Positions 49,195-58,033 of a stretch of DNA of 64,000 nt are shown one piece after another. The DNA is taken from contig NZ_JAJUWU010000007.1 in NCBI RefSeq assembly GCF_021390325.1, positions 186,001 to 250,000 on the forward strand. Direction: 5' to 3'. The position numbers were made by a program, and so were the translations under genes. The notes below the pieces were generated by a model. The model was given only the letters and a program-made list of their open reading frames with translations, was not told where the DNA came from and did no database searches. This DNA is from Jiella avicenniae. Lineage in GTDB: Bacteria; Pseudomonadota; Alphaproteobacteria; Rhizobiales; Rhizobiaceae. How positions within the stretch are numbered: the first letter of the stretch is position 1; each line of letters starts with the position of its first letter.

Positions 49195-50088
49195 TTACTC
49201 GACGCTCAGCGGCTGGTCCCAGCGCGTCACCGCGACGGCCCGTTCGATCGGCGACAGAAGCTGCGGGTCGGTCACCAGCTGGCGGACCCCGTGGGCGTGG
49301 CTCTCGTGGAAGACGTTGTCCTTTTCGGCCCAGCGATGGAGCGAGGAAATGTCGAGCCTGGCGCATTGCGGTCGCACGCTCCAGGTGACCTGGAGGGGCG
49401 AACAGGTCGCCTGGTCGTATTTCGGCCCGGTGGTCGAGCCGAGGTAGACCACCGGTGTCCCCGTGCCCTGCGGCAAGGCGGGCGGCTGGTGGTATCCGGC
49501 GCCCTCCTTGCTGTGGGAGGCGAAGGATTCGAAGTCGAGCGCCGCGGGATCGTTGACGACCAGGAAGGTCTGCGCCTCGACCCTGAGGGCCGGGTTCGAA
49601 CAGCTCTTGCTGAGGCAGGAGCCGAGACCTTCGCCGGGGCCGACGTCGCAGGAGGAGAAGACCCAGTGGACCTCGATCGTGTCGCCCGGCTTCACCCCCT
49701 TGAACGGGCCGAAGCCGTGGGCGGGATCCTCGAGTTCGTCGGCGCTCAGCCGGTCGCTGTCGTTGCACTTGTAGCCGCCATGCTCGCCGCCGCCGGCGGA
49801 GATCGAGAAGCCCGACGCCTTGTGTTCGGCATTGGCGTGGAGGTGGAGGTTGCAGAGATTGAGGCTGTCCGCCGCGGGGGCGCGGGCGAACACGCGGGCG
49901 TTCAGCCCCTCGAAGGCGCCGACGTCGCGCGGCGACTGCGGCCCGAAGCCGGTGCAGATCCCGCCTTTCGCGTCGCCTTCGGCGGAGGCGGTCTCGTGCC
50001 TCGCATCGCTCGCGGCAGCGAACGGCACCGATGCCGAACCCGCAACGACCGACAAGCCAAGAACCCAAGCAAAGCTGACGATTTTCAT
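49195..50088 (-). CDS. Delta-class carbonic anhydrase-like secreted protein
   Basis: The 297-residue product has a signal peptide (KIVSFAWVLGLSVVAGSASVPFAAA, about residues 2-26) and a domain with NLCNLHLHANAEHKASGF near residue 76, EVHWVFSSCDVG near 140 and paired Cys residues. The His-x-His and His residues are likely zinc ligands, as in delta-class carbonic anhydrases, first known from diatoms and also found in bacteria. It would hydrate CO2 in the periplasm. Monocistronic between two tRNA genes. Confidence 0.75.
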   Translation of the reverse strand: MKIVSFAWVLGLSVVAGSASVPFAAASDARHETASAEGDAKGGICTGFGPQSPRDVGAFEGLNARVFARAPAADSLNLCNLHLHANAEHKASGFSISAGGGEHGGYKCNDSDRLSADELEDPAHGFGPFKGVKPGDTIEVHWVFSSCDVGPGEGLGSCLSKSCSNPALRVEAQTFLVVNDPAALDFESFASHSKEGAGYHQPPALPQGTGTPVVYLGSTTGPKYDQATCSPLQVTWSVRPQCARLDISSLHRWAEKDNVFHESHAHGVRQLVTDPQLLSPIERAVAVTRWDQPLSVE

Positions 50089-50402
50089 GCAAACGCCCTT
50101 CGATTACGCGTCCCGTGAAGCCGACCGGGACCGGGCTACGGCATCGCCCTTAGAAAACCGTTGAACGGGAGGACGATTCTGTCTCGGTCGACTGATGTTC
50201 TTCCTGGATCGATCTGCCGGCGAAGCTTCGCTTTTGCACGACGACTGTCGCGAGCGCGGCGAAGCACCCGGCCATGGCGGGTGGACCCGACGCTCGCGCT
50301 TCCGCGCAAAGGCGAGAATCACGCCGCGCCCGGCTTTTCCTCAAAGAAGCGACCCGGATGGGGTTGCAAAAAACCCATGCCCGAGCCTATGACAGCGCCA
50401 TC
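50089..50402. other. Intergenic region between carbonic anhydrase and tRNA-Ser
   Basis: These 314 bases hold a 12-base palindrome GCGAAGCTTCGC followed by TTTT (near 50220-50235) and, at the right end, the tRNA-Ser promoter. No gene is seen. Confidence 0.45.
50364..50393 (+). promoter_or_regulatory. Promoter of tRNA-Ser
   Basis: TTGCAA (50364-50369) and TATGAC (50388-50393) are separated by 18 bases, and the -10 ends nine bases before the first tRNA base. Confidence 0.55.
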
Positions 50403-50492
50403 GGAGAGGTGGCCGAGTGGTCGAAGGCGCTCCCCTGCTAAGGGAGTATACCGGAGACGGTATCGAGGGTTCGAATCCCTTCCTCTCCGCCA
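50403..50492 (+). tRNA. tRNA-Ser (anticodon GCT)
   Basis: The 90-base gene has acceptor arms GGAGAGG and CCTCTCC, the anticodon stem CTCCC-CTGCTAA-GGGAG with GCT, a long variable arm (TACCGGAGACGGTA), T-loop GGTTCGAATCC and encoded CCA. It is directly followed by an integrase gene, so its 3' end is the probable attachment site of the island. Confidence 0.97.
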
Positions 50493-50555
50493 ATCAGCTT
50501 CTAAGTCATTGATTTCATTTTACGCCTCATAGCGTAAGGGTTTCGCAATCGCCGC

Positions 50556-50577
50556 GTGGTACACAAAGGTGGTACAC
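50556..50577. repeat. Direct repeat abutting the integrase start
   Basis: GTGGTACAC occurs twice (50556-50564 and 50569-50577) separated by AAAG, a 13-base period. The second copy touches the ATG and the AAAGGTGG overlap serves as ribosome site. It may be an integrase or excisionase arm/autoregulatory site. Confidence 0.4.
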
Positions 50578-52131
50578 ATGGTGTTGCAGATGGCCCGTCC
50601 TTGGAAGCATCCGAACAGCGGCGTCTATTATATTCGCGTCCGCGTGCCGACCGATCTGGTCGGCCTCGTCGGGCGGAGACTCGAGAAGCAGTCGCTTCGG
50701 ACGAAGGACGTCGGCGAAGCGCGGGTGCGCTTTTCGAAGTCGATGGCCGAAATCACCGAACGGTGGTCGAATCTTCGGGCTGGCCTCGTTCGTCCGACTT
50801 ACGAGCAGATGAACGCCTACAGCTCGGACTTCTTCAAGACCTACTGCCAGGAGATCGAGACTGGCCGATGGTCGCCATTCTGGGACGAGGCCTTCGGAGC
50901 GATCGCCGCCCAGTTCATCGAGCAGCCTGACGACGTTGCCGTCCATCAGGAGTTCCGACGGCATTGCGGTGACCAGATCAACACGTACTTCACCAGCCGC
51001 GGCATCCGGATCGCTCCGGAGATGCAGGGTGCTGTTGATCTGCGAATCGCGAAAGCGATTGTCGATGCCATTGGGGTCCGCACGAGACGCATCCTCGAGA
51101 ACGATTATGCGCTCGATCAAACGGAAGCCAAGTATCAGCGTCCCGCGTCAGCCGCCTCGAAGTCGAGCCTGAAGCTCGAACAAGCCTTCGAGACCTATGC
51201 CGACACGGTCAGCCTGTCGGCTGCGACACGAAAGCGCTGGCTGCCGGCACTTCGTACGCTGACCGCACATAGCGGCGTCGACGATCTTGCGCGGATTACC
51301 GACACCCATGTCAGCGGCTGGATCGAATGGCTGCGTTCAGAAGGCAAGGCACAGCGGACGATCAAAGATGTTTATCTCGCCTCGGCCAAGGCGTTGTTCC
51401 GCTACTATGTCGGCGAGCGGAAGCTGTCCGCCAATCCGATCGAGGGCTTCAGCGTCAGGGTCCCGAAGCGGCGGACGCTTCGAGGGCCAGGGCTGACCGA
51501 CGCTGAAGTCGAGATGATCCTCCACGGCACGCGGCAGACGCCGCCGGCCAAGCTCGCACCCTGCCATGTCGATGCCAGGAGATGGGTGCCTTGGCTTGCT
51601 CTCTACACCGGCGCCCGCGTTAACGAGTTGACCCAGCTTCGGAAAGCAGATGTCGCTCTTGTCGACGGCATCTGGTCGCTGACCATCACGCCCGAGGCCG
51701 GTAGTGTGAAGAACTATAAGGTCCGGGTGGTGCCGCTGCACGAGCATCTGATCGACCAAGGGTTCGTCGAGTTCGTGCATAGCTGTCGACGGTCGACGCT
51801 CTTCTATACGAGTGACCACAAGTCCGGGAAAGCGGTGCTCACACCGTACAAGAAGATGGGCGAGAACCTCGCAGCCTGGATCCGCGAGCTCGGCGTTTCT
51901 GATCCAAACGTCGCCCCGAATCATGGCTTCCGCCATCGGTTTAAAACCGTCGCGCGTCGCGTTGGGATGGACGCTGAGGTCCGGGACTATCTCCAAGGTC
52001 ATGCGCCCAGGACTGAGGGCGAACAATACGGCGAGTTTCCGACCACGATCCTGAAGTCCGCGATCGACCTCATTCCGGTTTGTGAAGACGCGGCACCTCT
52101 TGCAGCACGCGAGAATATCGAGACACCCTGA
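50578..52131 (+). CDS. Tyrosine recombinase/phage-type integrase
   Basis: The 517-residue product has an N-terminal DUF6538-like arm-binding part (PWKHPNSGVYYIRVRVPTDL), a core-binding SAM-like domain (about residues 205-300) and a catalytic domain with Arg347 (YTGARVNELTQL), His449-x-x-Arg452 (HGFRHRFK) and nucleophile Tyr484 (EQYGEF). It would integrate and excise the island at tRNA-Ser. The start is taken as ATG 50578; ATG 50590 (MARPWKHP) or GTG 50569 are alternatives. Confidence 0.93.
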   Translation: MVLQMARPWKHPNSGVYYIRVRVPTDLVGLVGRRLEKQSLRTKDVGEARVRFSKSMAEITERWSNLRAGLVRPTYEQMNAYSSDFFKTYCQEIETGRWSPFWDEAFGAIAAQFIEQPDDVAVHQEFRRHCGDQINTYFTSRGIRIAPEMQGAVDLRIAKAIVDAIGVRTRRILENDYALDQTEAKYQRPASAASKSSLKLEQAFETYADTVSLSAATRKRWLPALRTLTAHSGVDDLARITDTHVSGWIEWLRSEGKAQRTIKDVYLASAKALFRYYVGERKLSANPIEGFSVRVPKRRTLRGPGLTDAEVEMILHGTRQTPPAKLAPCHVDARRWVPWLALYTGARVNELTQLRKADVALVDGIWSLTITPEAGSVKNYKVRVVPLHEHLIDQGFVEFVHSCRRSTLFYTSDHKSGKAVLTPYKKMGENLAAWIRELGVSDPNVAPNHGFRHRFKTVARRVGMDAEVRDYLQGHAPRTEGEQYGEFPTTILKSAIDLIPVCEDAAPLAARENIETP

Positions 52132-52327
52132 TCACCAGGTCCTTTCACGAGCTCAACTGCGATCGTGGCGCCGGCCGACAGGAGTCCCACGAAATACCGA
52201 CACGGCCTCTCACGCAGGATTTTCGAGACCCCCCAACTGCCCCGTTAGTCCGACACCAGGTAACACTTTTCCGAAGATAGAAAACACCATTCACGCTTGC
52301 GAAAACAGATTGTAATCAGCTTCCTGC

Positions 52328-52365
52328 GATGACGTCGTCATTGAATTGACAATGACGACGTCATC
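52328..52365. promoter_or_regulatory. 16-bp inverted repeat built of two 13-bp dyads, with promoter elements
   Basis: Perfect 16-base arms (52328-52343 and 52350-52365) enclose AATTGA. Each arm is itself a dyad, ATGACG-T-CGTCAT (52329-52341) and ATGACG-A-CGTCAT (52352-52364), with centres 23 bases apart. TTGACA (52346-52351) lies between them and a weak -10-like TAGGAG (52370-52375) follows, so the second dyad sits in the spacer of a promoter reading to the 52426 gene. It looks like a repressor operator pair; as a hairpin it could also end integrase transcription. Confidence 0.55.
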
Positions 52366-52425
52366 TTCCTAGGAGCAGGAGGACGAACGCTAGAATCGTT
52401 GTTGTCATATGCCGGAGGGGCCAAT

Positions 52426-52770
52426 ATGGACAGGGCAAAAAAGCGAATACGAGAACGGAGCGCCTCATCTCGATACCGTGAAAAGAAGCGTGTGAACGGT
52501 ATTCCGGCTGATAATCGGATTGACCGTGAGATCGCGACGCTATTACTCGGCGACGTCCTCCGGCCTGGTGGCGAAGCAATTGATCAGAGTGTGCTACGCG
52601 AGCTCATCAAAGCAGTGGCGAACAGGTGCACGGCGGCGGCCGAACCGGACGTCGACGAGGCAGCGATAACCACAGCCGTACGTCGACGGATCGACCATTT
52701 GCTCCAAGAGAGGTCGTTTGAGGCGAACGGTTTGACAAAGGAAGTGGAGTCTCCGTCGGAATTCCACTAG
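52426..52770 (+). CDS. Hypothetical small basic protein
   Basis: The 114-residue product has a very basic N-terminus (MDRAKKRIRERSASSRYREKKRV) followed by mostly helical sequence with conserved-looking IDREIATLLLGDVL and AAITTAVRRRIDHLLQ. GGAGGGG lies before the ATG at 52426, downstream of the double-dyad operator. No family recognised. The size, charge and operator would suit a small DNA-binding or regulatory protein. That is inference. Confidence 0.6.
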   Translation: MDRAKKRIRERSASSRYREKKRVNGIPADNRIDREIATLLLGDVLRPGGEAIDQSVLRELIKAVANRCTAAAEPDVDEAAITTAVRRRIDHLLQERSFEANGLTKEVESPSEFH

Positions 52771-53027
52771 CGGCGACTGGATCTCTTATGACCGGCGTAG
52801 GTGAAGCCGTGTTCTAGAATGCTGAGAGTGGCGTAAGGCCAAGAACATGCCTTTCCAGCGCCAGTTCGGAGAGGGCATCGTCGGTTACATTCGATCATGC
52901 ATCCCTGCTTCGGCAAGGATGCGCCCGACGCCATCTACTTCATCAGGCCGCTGCTGCCAGCGGCATGAAACCTGCAGGCGTTCCGCTTATTGGAACCGGC
53001 GAGCCCGTTCAGGCAACCGGCACTACC

Positions 53028-53642
53028 TCAAGTATGCGACGTGACGCCGGAAGCTCCAAGATCGCGAGGTGAGAAGGGCGGGTTAGTTGTCCGCCCCGAT
53101 GCCGGCTCAGGGAGAAAGATCGGCGATGACGGGCCATTGGTAGAGGGGGGCGCCGAATGGGCGACGTTCTCCTCGGAAGCGTTCCGGCTGAGGGCGATTG
53201 CTGGAACCTCTTCTTCGACTATGAGAGAAGGAATACCGTCTGCCTGCCGATGCCTGTCGCGCTTCGTTTCATCCATCCCCTCGACCGTCCCCCCCGAGAC
53301 CTTGGCGGATGCGCGGTTTCGAATGGGGTCGAATTCAGAGGCTTCGTCCGAAGCCCTCACGTGCTGAACTTCGGTCACTTTCTCGGCATTCTCATGGATG
53401 CCGAGCAGGTTTTCGATCATGGTCCGGACGTCTGCGCTTCGGACCTTGATCGATGCCTCCTGAAGGATGGCCTCCGCCGTCGGCACATCGCCCCTCTTCA
53501 GCAGAGAGGTGGTCGCTTTGCCGATTTCCGTGATCGCGCGGATCTGAATTTCGCGGACAGCCTGCGTCAGCTTCGCCGCTGCCGCCCTTGCGCGCCTTTC
53601 ATGCGTGATCTTTTTTTCGGTCAGCGCGGCGATGCTGGTCAT
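53028..53642 (-). CDS. Hypothetical protein, coiled-coil N-terminus and disordered tail
   Basis: The 204-residue product has a helical, basic N-terminal part (about residues 1-90; EKKITHERRARAAAAKLTQ, IQIRAITEIGKATTSLL) and a low-complexity polar C-terminus. AGGAG lies eight bases before the ATG at 53642; a longer start at 53699 is less likely. No family is recognised. It is the last gene of the minus-strand island set, separated from the AAA+/M41 gene by 234 A/T-rich bases that probably contain its own promoter. Confidence 0.6.
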   Translation of the reverse strand: MTSIAALTEKKITHERRARAAAAKLTQAVREIQIRAITEIGKATTSLLKRGDVPTAEAILQEASIKVRSADVRTMIENLLGIHENAEKVTEVQHVRASDEASEFDPIRNRASAKVSGGTVEGMDETKRDRHRQADGIPSLIVEEEVPAIALSRNASEENVAHSAPPSTNGPSSPIFLPEPASGRTTNPPFSPRDLGASGVTSHT

Positions 53643-53876
53643 CAAACGATCTCCTATGCAGTCTCGAATGATGGTTAATGATTCGCTAAGTCGAGTCAAA
53701 AGAATTCTTATCTATCTGATTGTAGTGGATTTTTTTCTCCCTTGGTCCTGTGCAGAGAGCGTCTTTCGTCCTCTTCGAGAGTGTGGTCGATCTACGACCG
53801 AGACGTCGAGCTGGGATCAAAACGCGCGCGATCCGCTGATGCTGTTTGCATCACTGTCCTTTCGTGAGGCAGAAGG

Positions 53877-55832
53877 TCAGGTGCAGAGAAAGCCCTTTCC
53901 GGCCGCGAACCACCGGAGTGTCTCTTTTGGAAGCACCCTCGTCTCAATAGCTAGGCTCGCGAGCGAGAGGATGGCGTCTCGATTCTTGAGGACCAGAATC
54001 GTCGCTTCTCCGTAAAGACGCCGGAGGCGTGCCTCGATGGTCCCGCGTTCGGAGGCGCCCGGCGCGAGAAATGCCCCGAGCCCGAAAGTTCCTTCGATTT
54101 TTCGAAGGATTGTCGCCGCCGCATCGAGATCGCCGTGTGCTCCGGCGGACGGCACCCCCAGAATGATTTCTTCTGCGGCTCGGCCACAAAGGAGCGGCAG
54201 GAGCTGGCGTTCGAAGTCCGTAAGGCAGGCTTCGTCGGAGCCCCTGGCGTAGAGCACGGATCCCGCGATACCATCTCGTGCTACGAGCGACAGGCACTCC
54301 GGCAAAATGCCCGCGAGCATCATCGCGATGGCGTGTCCGGATTCATGAACAGCGATACGCCACACGATAGCAGGACTGCGGTTCTCAGGAGGCAGGGCGA
54401 GGTCAAGAAGATCGCGTGCCGTGACAGAACGCCCCTCGCGTCGCGCGATCCTGTTCGCGTCACGTGCGATCCGGGCGACATCGGCACCGGTCAGGGTGCC
54501 GGCAAGCGCGGTTGCGACCCTGCCTATTTCTGATTCGTCGGCGTCGGGGACATAGTCTCGCAGGATCCCGCCGAGCGCCTCGGTATCGGGCATGCCGATG
54601 AAGAATCTCCGATCCAGGCGCCCAGAGCGCATGACTGCTGGATCGAGTCCGCGATCGTCATTGCAGGCGCCGATCAAGACCACGCCTGAGGTTCGCAGAC
54701 TACCGTCCGCACACTCCAAAAAAGCATTCACGATCGGGCGGAACCAAGCAGCATGGTCGGATCCGGGATATGCATTGCGGCTCGGCATTGAGTCGATCTC
54801 ATCGACGAACAGGATGCACGGCGCGATCTCGACGGCCTTGTCGAAGCTGGCCCGCATCGCCTTGATCAGCGTGCCCATATGCGCTTCACCCGACGCCTGC
54901 CATTGGGCATAAGACGTCGCTATCAAAGGGACCCCGCAGGTCGCAGCGAGAGCAGTTGCAAACCGTGTTTTTCCGGCCCCAGGTGGACCAACTAGCAGCG
55001 CTCCGCGATCGACATCGTCCCAATCGAGCCGGCCCGCCTTATAAGCTTCGATATCCCTAGCGAGATCGAGACCCCATGTAGCCGCATCGCCATAGCCATG
55101 TGTCGTGGACAGATGGGGCTCGGTGGGATGGAGCGGCTCGATGACAGACGGCGTCCGCCAGGTCGTCGCGGAGGATGCCCGCGACGACCGGGCTTCACGC
55201 GCGGCCCTTTCTCGATCTGCGCGATTATGTTGTCTTTCTTCGAGCCAACGCGCCACGCGCAGGCGCCGCAGCCAAGCCACGGCGTCAGCGGGGGTTGAAG
55301 CGCGGCTGACCGCGATCGGGAGAAACGCAGGATCGATCCGCATTGGTCGGAGCGGGCGCGGTTGGCTTGGCCAGATCGCCTGCAACAGGGCCTCTAGATG
55401 CTCCAGCGGACACAGATCAATCCGAACGTCAGCGAGTAGCGCTGCAAGGCCGCCGGTCGCCTCTCCGCCGTCTTCGAAAATCACGACGTGAGACCAAGAA
55501 AGTCTCCTCAGGATGGACGCGGAATTCGCCCGGTGCGCTCGCAGGTCCTGCGCGGTGCGAATTTCGAGGTTCTGACCAAGGAGCGAGGTCGTTGCGGCAC
55601 CAGCCGCGTCGACCCACTCGCTGTCGAGCTTGACGATCGCGCAGATCTTGCGCCCGGTGCGTTCGTGCTGCGCGGCGAAGTCCGACAGCGGCTGAAGCGC
55701 CCTTTCGCAAAGCCACTGTGCGGGTGCCGTGCGTGGATCGGCCTTCACGATGGGCTTCGTCGTCTCGGATAGATCAATGGAGAGATCGTCCAATCCGACC
55801 GAACGCTTGGAAATGCGAGAAAACTTACTCAA
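53877..55832 (-). CDS. AAA+ ATPase fused to M41-type zinc metalloprotease (soluble FtsH-like)
   Basis: The 651-residue product has an uncharacterised N-terminal region (about residues 1-240), an AAA+ module with Walker A GPPGAGKT (Lys288), Walker B CILFVDEIDSMP and arginine-finger region MRSGRLDRRFFIG, then a peptidase domain with the zinc motif HESGH (His496, Glu497, His500) and the later Asp in GDLDAAATIL, as in FtsH. Unlike FtsH it has no membrane helices, so it should be cytoplasmic. It is about the size of FtsH but with a different N-terminus. Probably degrades protein targets in an ATP-driven way; targets unknown. Confidence 0.85.
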   Translation of the reverse strand: MSKFSRISKRSVGLDDLSIDLSETTKPIVKADPRTAPAQWLCERALQPLSDFAAQHERTGRKICAIVKLDSEWVDAAGAATTSLLGQNLEIRTAQDLRAHRANSASILRRLSWSHVVIFEDGGEATGGLAALLADVRIDLCPLEHLEALLQAIWPSQPRPLRPMRIDPAFLPIAVSRASTPADAVAWLRRLRVARWLEERQHNRADRERAAREARSSRASSATTWRTPSVIEPLHPTEPHLSTTHGYGDAATWGLDLARDIEAYKAGRLDWDDVDRGALLVGPPGAGKTRFATALAATCGVPLIATSYAQWQASGEAHMGTLIKAMRASFDKAVEIAPCILFVDEIDSMPSRNAYPGSDHAAWFRPIVNAFLECADGSLRTSGVVLIGACNDDRGLDPAVMRSGRLDRRFFIGMPDTEALGGILRDYVPDADESEIGRVATALAGTLTGADVARIARDANRIARREGRSVTARDLLDLALPPENRSPAIVWRIAVHESGHAIAMMLAGILPECLSLVARDGIAGSVLYARGSDEACLTDFERQLLPLLCGRAAEEIILGVPSAGAHGDLDAAATILRKIEGTFGLGAFLAPGASERGTIEARLRRLYGEATILVLKNRDAILSLASLAIETRVLPKETLRWFAAGKGFLCT

Positions 55833-56041
55833 AACGGCTCCTTCGCTTTGATATTCGGCTTCGCCGTGTATGGCGGACCTCGGTCCCGACCTGTCGGGCG
55901 AGCGTTAATGGCCCGGGCGGTCAGTGATTTCGCTAGCTCTGCGGTTCGCGCAGCCTATTGGTCGACCGCACGGCTGGTGCGCTGCATGTCAGATGAAAAA
56001 CGACGTGATGGCGGACGGACAATGTCGCCATGGCCGCACGG

Positions 56042-56419
56042 TTACCTGTCAACGCCGGATGAGTGGACGCTGCAATTAAGGGATGCGCCGAACTGATCGA
56101 AGCACAAGCCGTCGACGCGCCACAGTCGGGAATACGACCGAACCCATCGAGCTTGCGGATCGATGGCGTAAATCCGCGAGGTCACAGCCCTACCCGGTCC
56201 CACGAGCGGATGCCCGGTTACGATCCCGGCCAGTCGAACCGCGACAGGATCGGCGACGAGAACGACATCGGAGATGAGCGGCGCCGCGGCGAGTTCTTCG
56301 GGCGTCGGACCACGCTCCGCGGCGTACCGGTGGAGATCATCGACGAGGTTCTGGAGCGTCCGCCGATCTTCGGCCTCGGCGCCAAGAAGGATGCCGGGTG
56401 CCTGATATGGTGTAGGCAT
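56042..56419 (-). CDS. DUF6634-like hypothetical protein
   Basis: The 125-residue product contains LQNLVDDLHRYAAERGPTPEELAAAPLI and the block RLAGIVTGHPLVGPGRAVTSRIYAIDPQARWVRSYSRLWRV. This resembles the small DUF6634 family common in alphaproteobacterial mobile elements, judged from memory. AGGAGG lies before ATG 56419, which shares one base with the stop of the upstream gene (TGATG), showing coupling. Function unknown. Confidence 0.6.
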   Translation of the reverse strand: MPTPYQAPGILLGAEAEDRRTLQNLVDDLHRYAAERGPTPEELAAAPLISDVVLVADPVAVRLAGIVTGHPLVGPGRAVTSRIYAIDPQARWVRSYSRLWRVDGLCFDQFGASLNCSVHSSGVDR

Positions 56420-56787
56420 CACTGCTCCTCCTTGACGCTGCTTCCGGCCGTATCGGACGAAGCCAAATCGGCGTCCGAGTCCACACGCAGGTAGTCGAGG
56501 ACAAGCCGGGCGGTCGGATCGCCTTCGTCCGCATAGCCCGCGACGTATCGGATCAGGCGCCAGTGTTCGCCCGGCGAGAGGACGCCGAGGTGGCAGAGGC
56601 GAATGGCTGCACCGATGATGGTGGCTGGATCGAAGGCGAGAATATCTGCGGTCGGGCGATCGTCGTCGAAGTCCTGCTCGAAGGTCTCCGCAGTGGCCGG
56701 GCCGCGCGAGGTGAGACGCGTATGCGCGTTGCGATCGGCCGCACGCACATGGTCGGGTTCGCCGTCGTTGTTGTATCTGCTGGTCAT
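56419..56787 (-). CDS. Hypothetical protein, 122 residues
   Basis: The product is acidic and mostly helical, with FDPATIIGAAIRLCHLGVLSPGEHWRLIRYVAGYADEGD in the centre. The start is ATG at 56787 with GGAAC nearby; the frame is open further upstream through the end of the next gene but loses protein-like composition. It is coupled to the DUF6634-like gene downstream. No family recognised. Confidence 0.6.
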   Translation of the reverse strand: MTSRYNNDGEPDHVRAADRNAHTRLTSRGPATAETFEQDFDDDRPTADILAFDPATIIGAAIRLCHLGVLSPGEHWRLIRYVAGYADEGDPTARLVLDYLRVDSDADLASSDTAGSSVKEEQ

Positions 56788-56980
56788 TTCGTGTGTTCCA
56801 ATGACGAAAAGAGGCTGGTCTGGGCGGGCGCCAGAGGCGATCGGGCTTGGTCCGGTTTCCCTTCGAATAGAAATGCCGGGATCGACCGCCAGGACGGCTT
56901 CACGATCCGGCAGCGAATGCCGGATCGTGGGGCAGAGGTCGTGGAAAGCGCTGTGCGTGGACCGGCGCTTTGACGCCTTG

Positions 56981-58033
56981 CTAGTGCATGCGGCGCAGGC
57001 CGCTCTGGCGTCGGCGCTCGGCGATGCCGATGAAGCGCGAGAGATCGACGGGAGGTAATGAAAGCCCTGCGTTGCAAGCGTCCCGTCCCGTAGTCTTGCG
57101 ATCCTGATCAACGGCGGCGCCGCTCGATGCGCCCCCATCGCGGTCGTCACCTTCGTCCACGTCCGTCGGGCCGGTGTCAGGAGAGAGCGTTGCGGCAAGC
57201 TGGCGGATCGCCGGTCCCATCCGGTGGAGGAGCGCGGCGCGGACGGTCTCATCAAGGTGGTCGAGAAAGCGTCGGGAGGGGACACCGAATGCTGCGTCGA
57301 TCTCGTCGGGCCCCACGGTCATGGTCGGCTCGTGGCCGGTTTTTCCGTAGCGATCGATGACGCTTACAGAGACGCTCGCGACGTCATAGCCTGCGGCCAG
57401 TAGTGCTCGCCTTGCGGTGAGGGCGACGATACGCAGGCGGTTGATGGTCTCCGCGCAACGCGTCCCGGAGAAAACGCAGCCACCACGCTTGACCTCATGG
57501 ATTGACGCGTGTCGCGTGGTCTCGTCGATGACGACGAGATCAGCGGCCCATGTCCCGATCACGTGCAGGTCGTGCGGCAGGGTTGCCACGACATTCCGCC
57601 TGTTTGCCGTGACGAGCTCGGTCGCGGCTTGTGTCATCGGCAACGGATACTCGCGCAGCACGGTCAGCGCCGGATCCTGACGCAGGACTTCGGCGATCAC
57701 GTCCGGGATCACCTTTCCGACGCGGCTGATGACCGAGCGCAGCATGCTCGCCAGAGACGACATCTCGCCGAGCATGGGATCGGGACCGAGGCTTTCACCC
57801 ACCGCGATCGCGGCATTGACGATCTCGAGTGCGGTCGTTTCGACGAAGGCCACGACCGGATCCGTCCCAGCGTTGCCGGGCACGGCACAGTGCCGGAAAG
57901 GCCCGGCGTTGAAGGGGGCGCAAGGATCGACGCGGGAGTGGCCGGTCCCGTCGGTCTGACTGGTTTGAGCCTCGCGATCGCGATCGGCGAAACGATGGGA
58001 GCGGGAAGACGAGGATTTGTGCGTACGAGCCAT
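56981..58033 (-). CDS. Hypothetical protein with possible PD-(D/E)XK nuclease motif
   Basis: The 350-residue product is unrecognised. Its middle contains WAADLVVIDETTRHASIHEVKRGG, with Asp165, Glu180 and Lys182 arranged D-x14-E-V-K at the ends of two predicted strands, as in PD-(D/E)XK nucleases. Upstream helices (about residues 55-130) and a polar, disordered tail surround it. AGGAG precedes the ATG. It lies in the minus-strand island set ahead of the 122-aa and DUF6634-like genes. The nuclease reading is an inference from one motif. Confidence 0.6.
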   Translation of the reverse strand: MARTHKSSSSRSHRFADRDREAQTSQTDGTGHSRVDPCAPFNAGPFRHCAVPGNAGTDPVVAFVETTALEIVNAAIAVGESLGPDPMLGEMSSLASMLRSVISRVGKVIPDVIAEVLRQDPALTVLREYPLPMTQAATELVTANRRNVVATLPHDLHVIGTWAADLVVIDETTRHASIHEVKRGGCVFSGTRCAETINRLRIVALTARRALLAAGYDVASVSVSVIDRYGKTGHEPTMTVGPDEIDAAFGVPSRRFLDHLDETVRAALLHRMGPAIRQLAATLSPDTGPTDVDEGDDRDGGASSGAAVDQDRKTTGRDACNAGLSLPPVDLSRFIGIAERRRQSGLRRMH

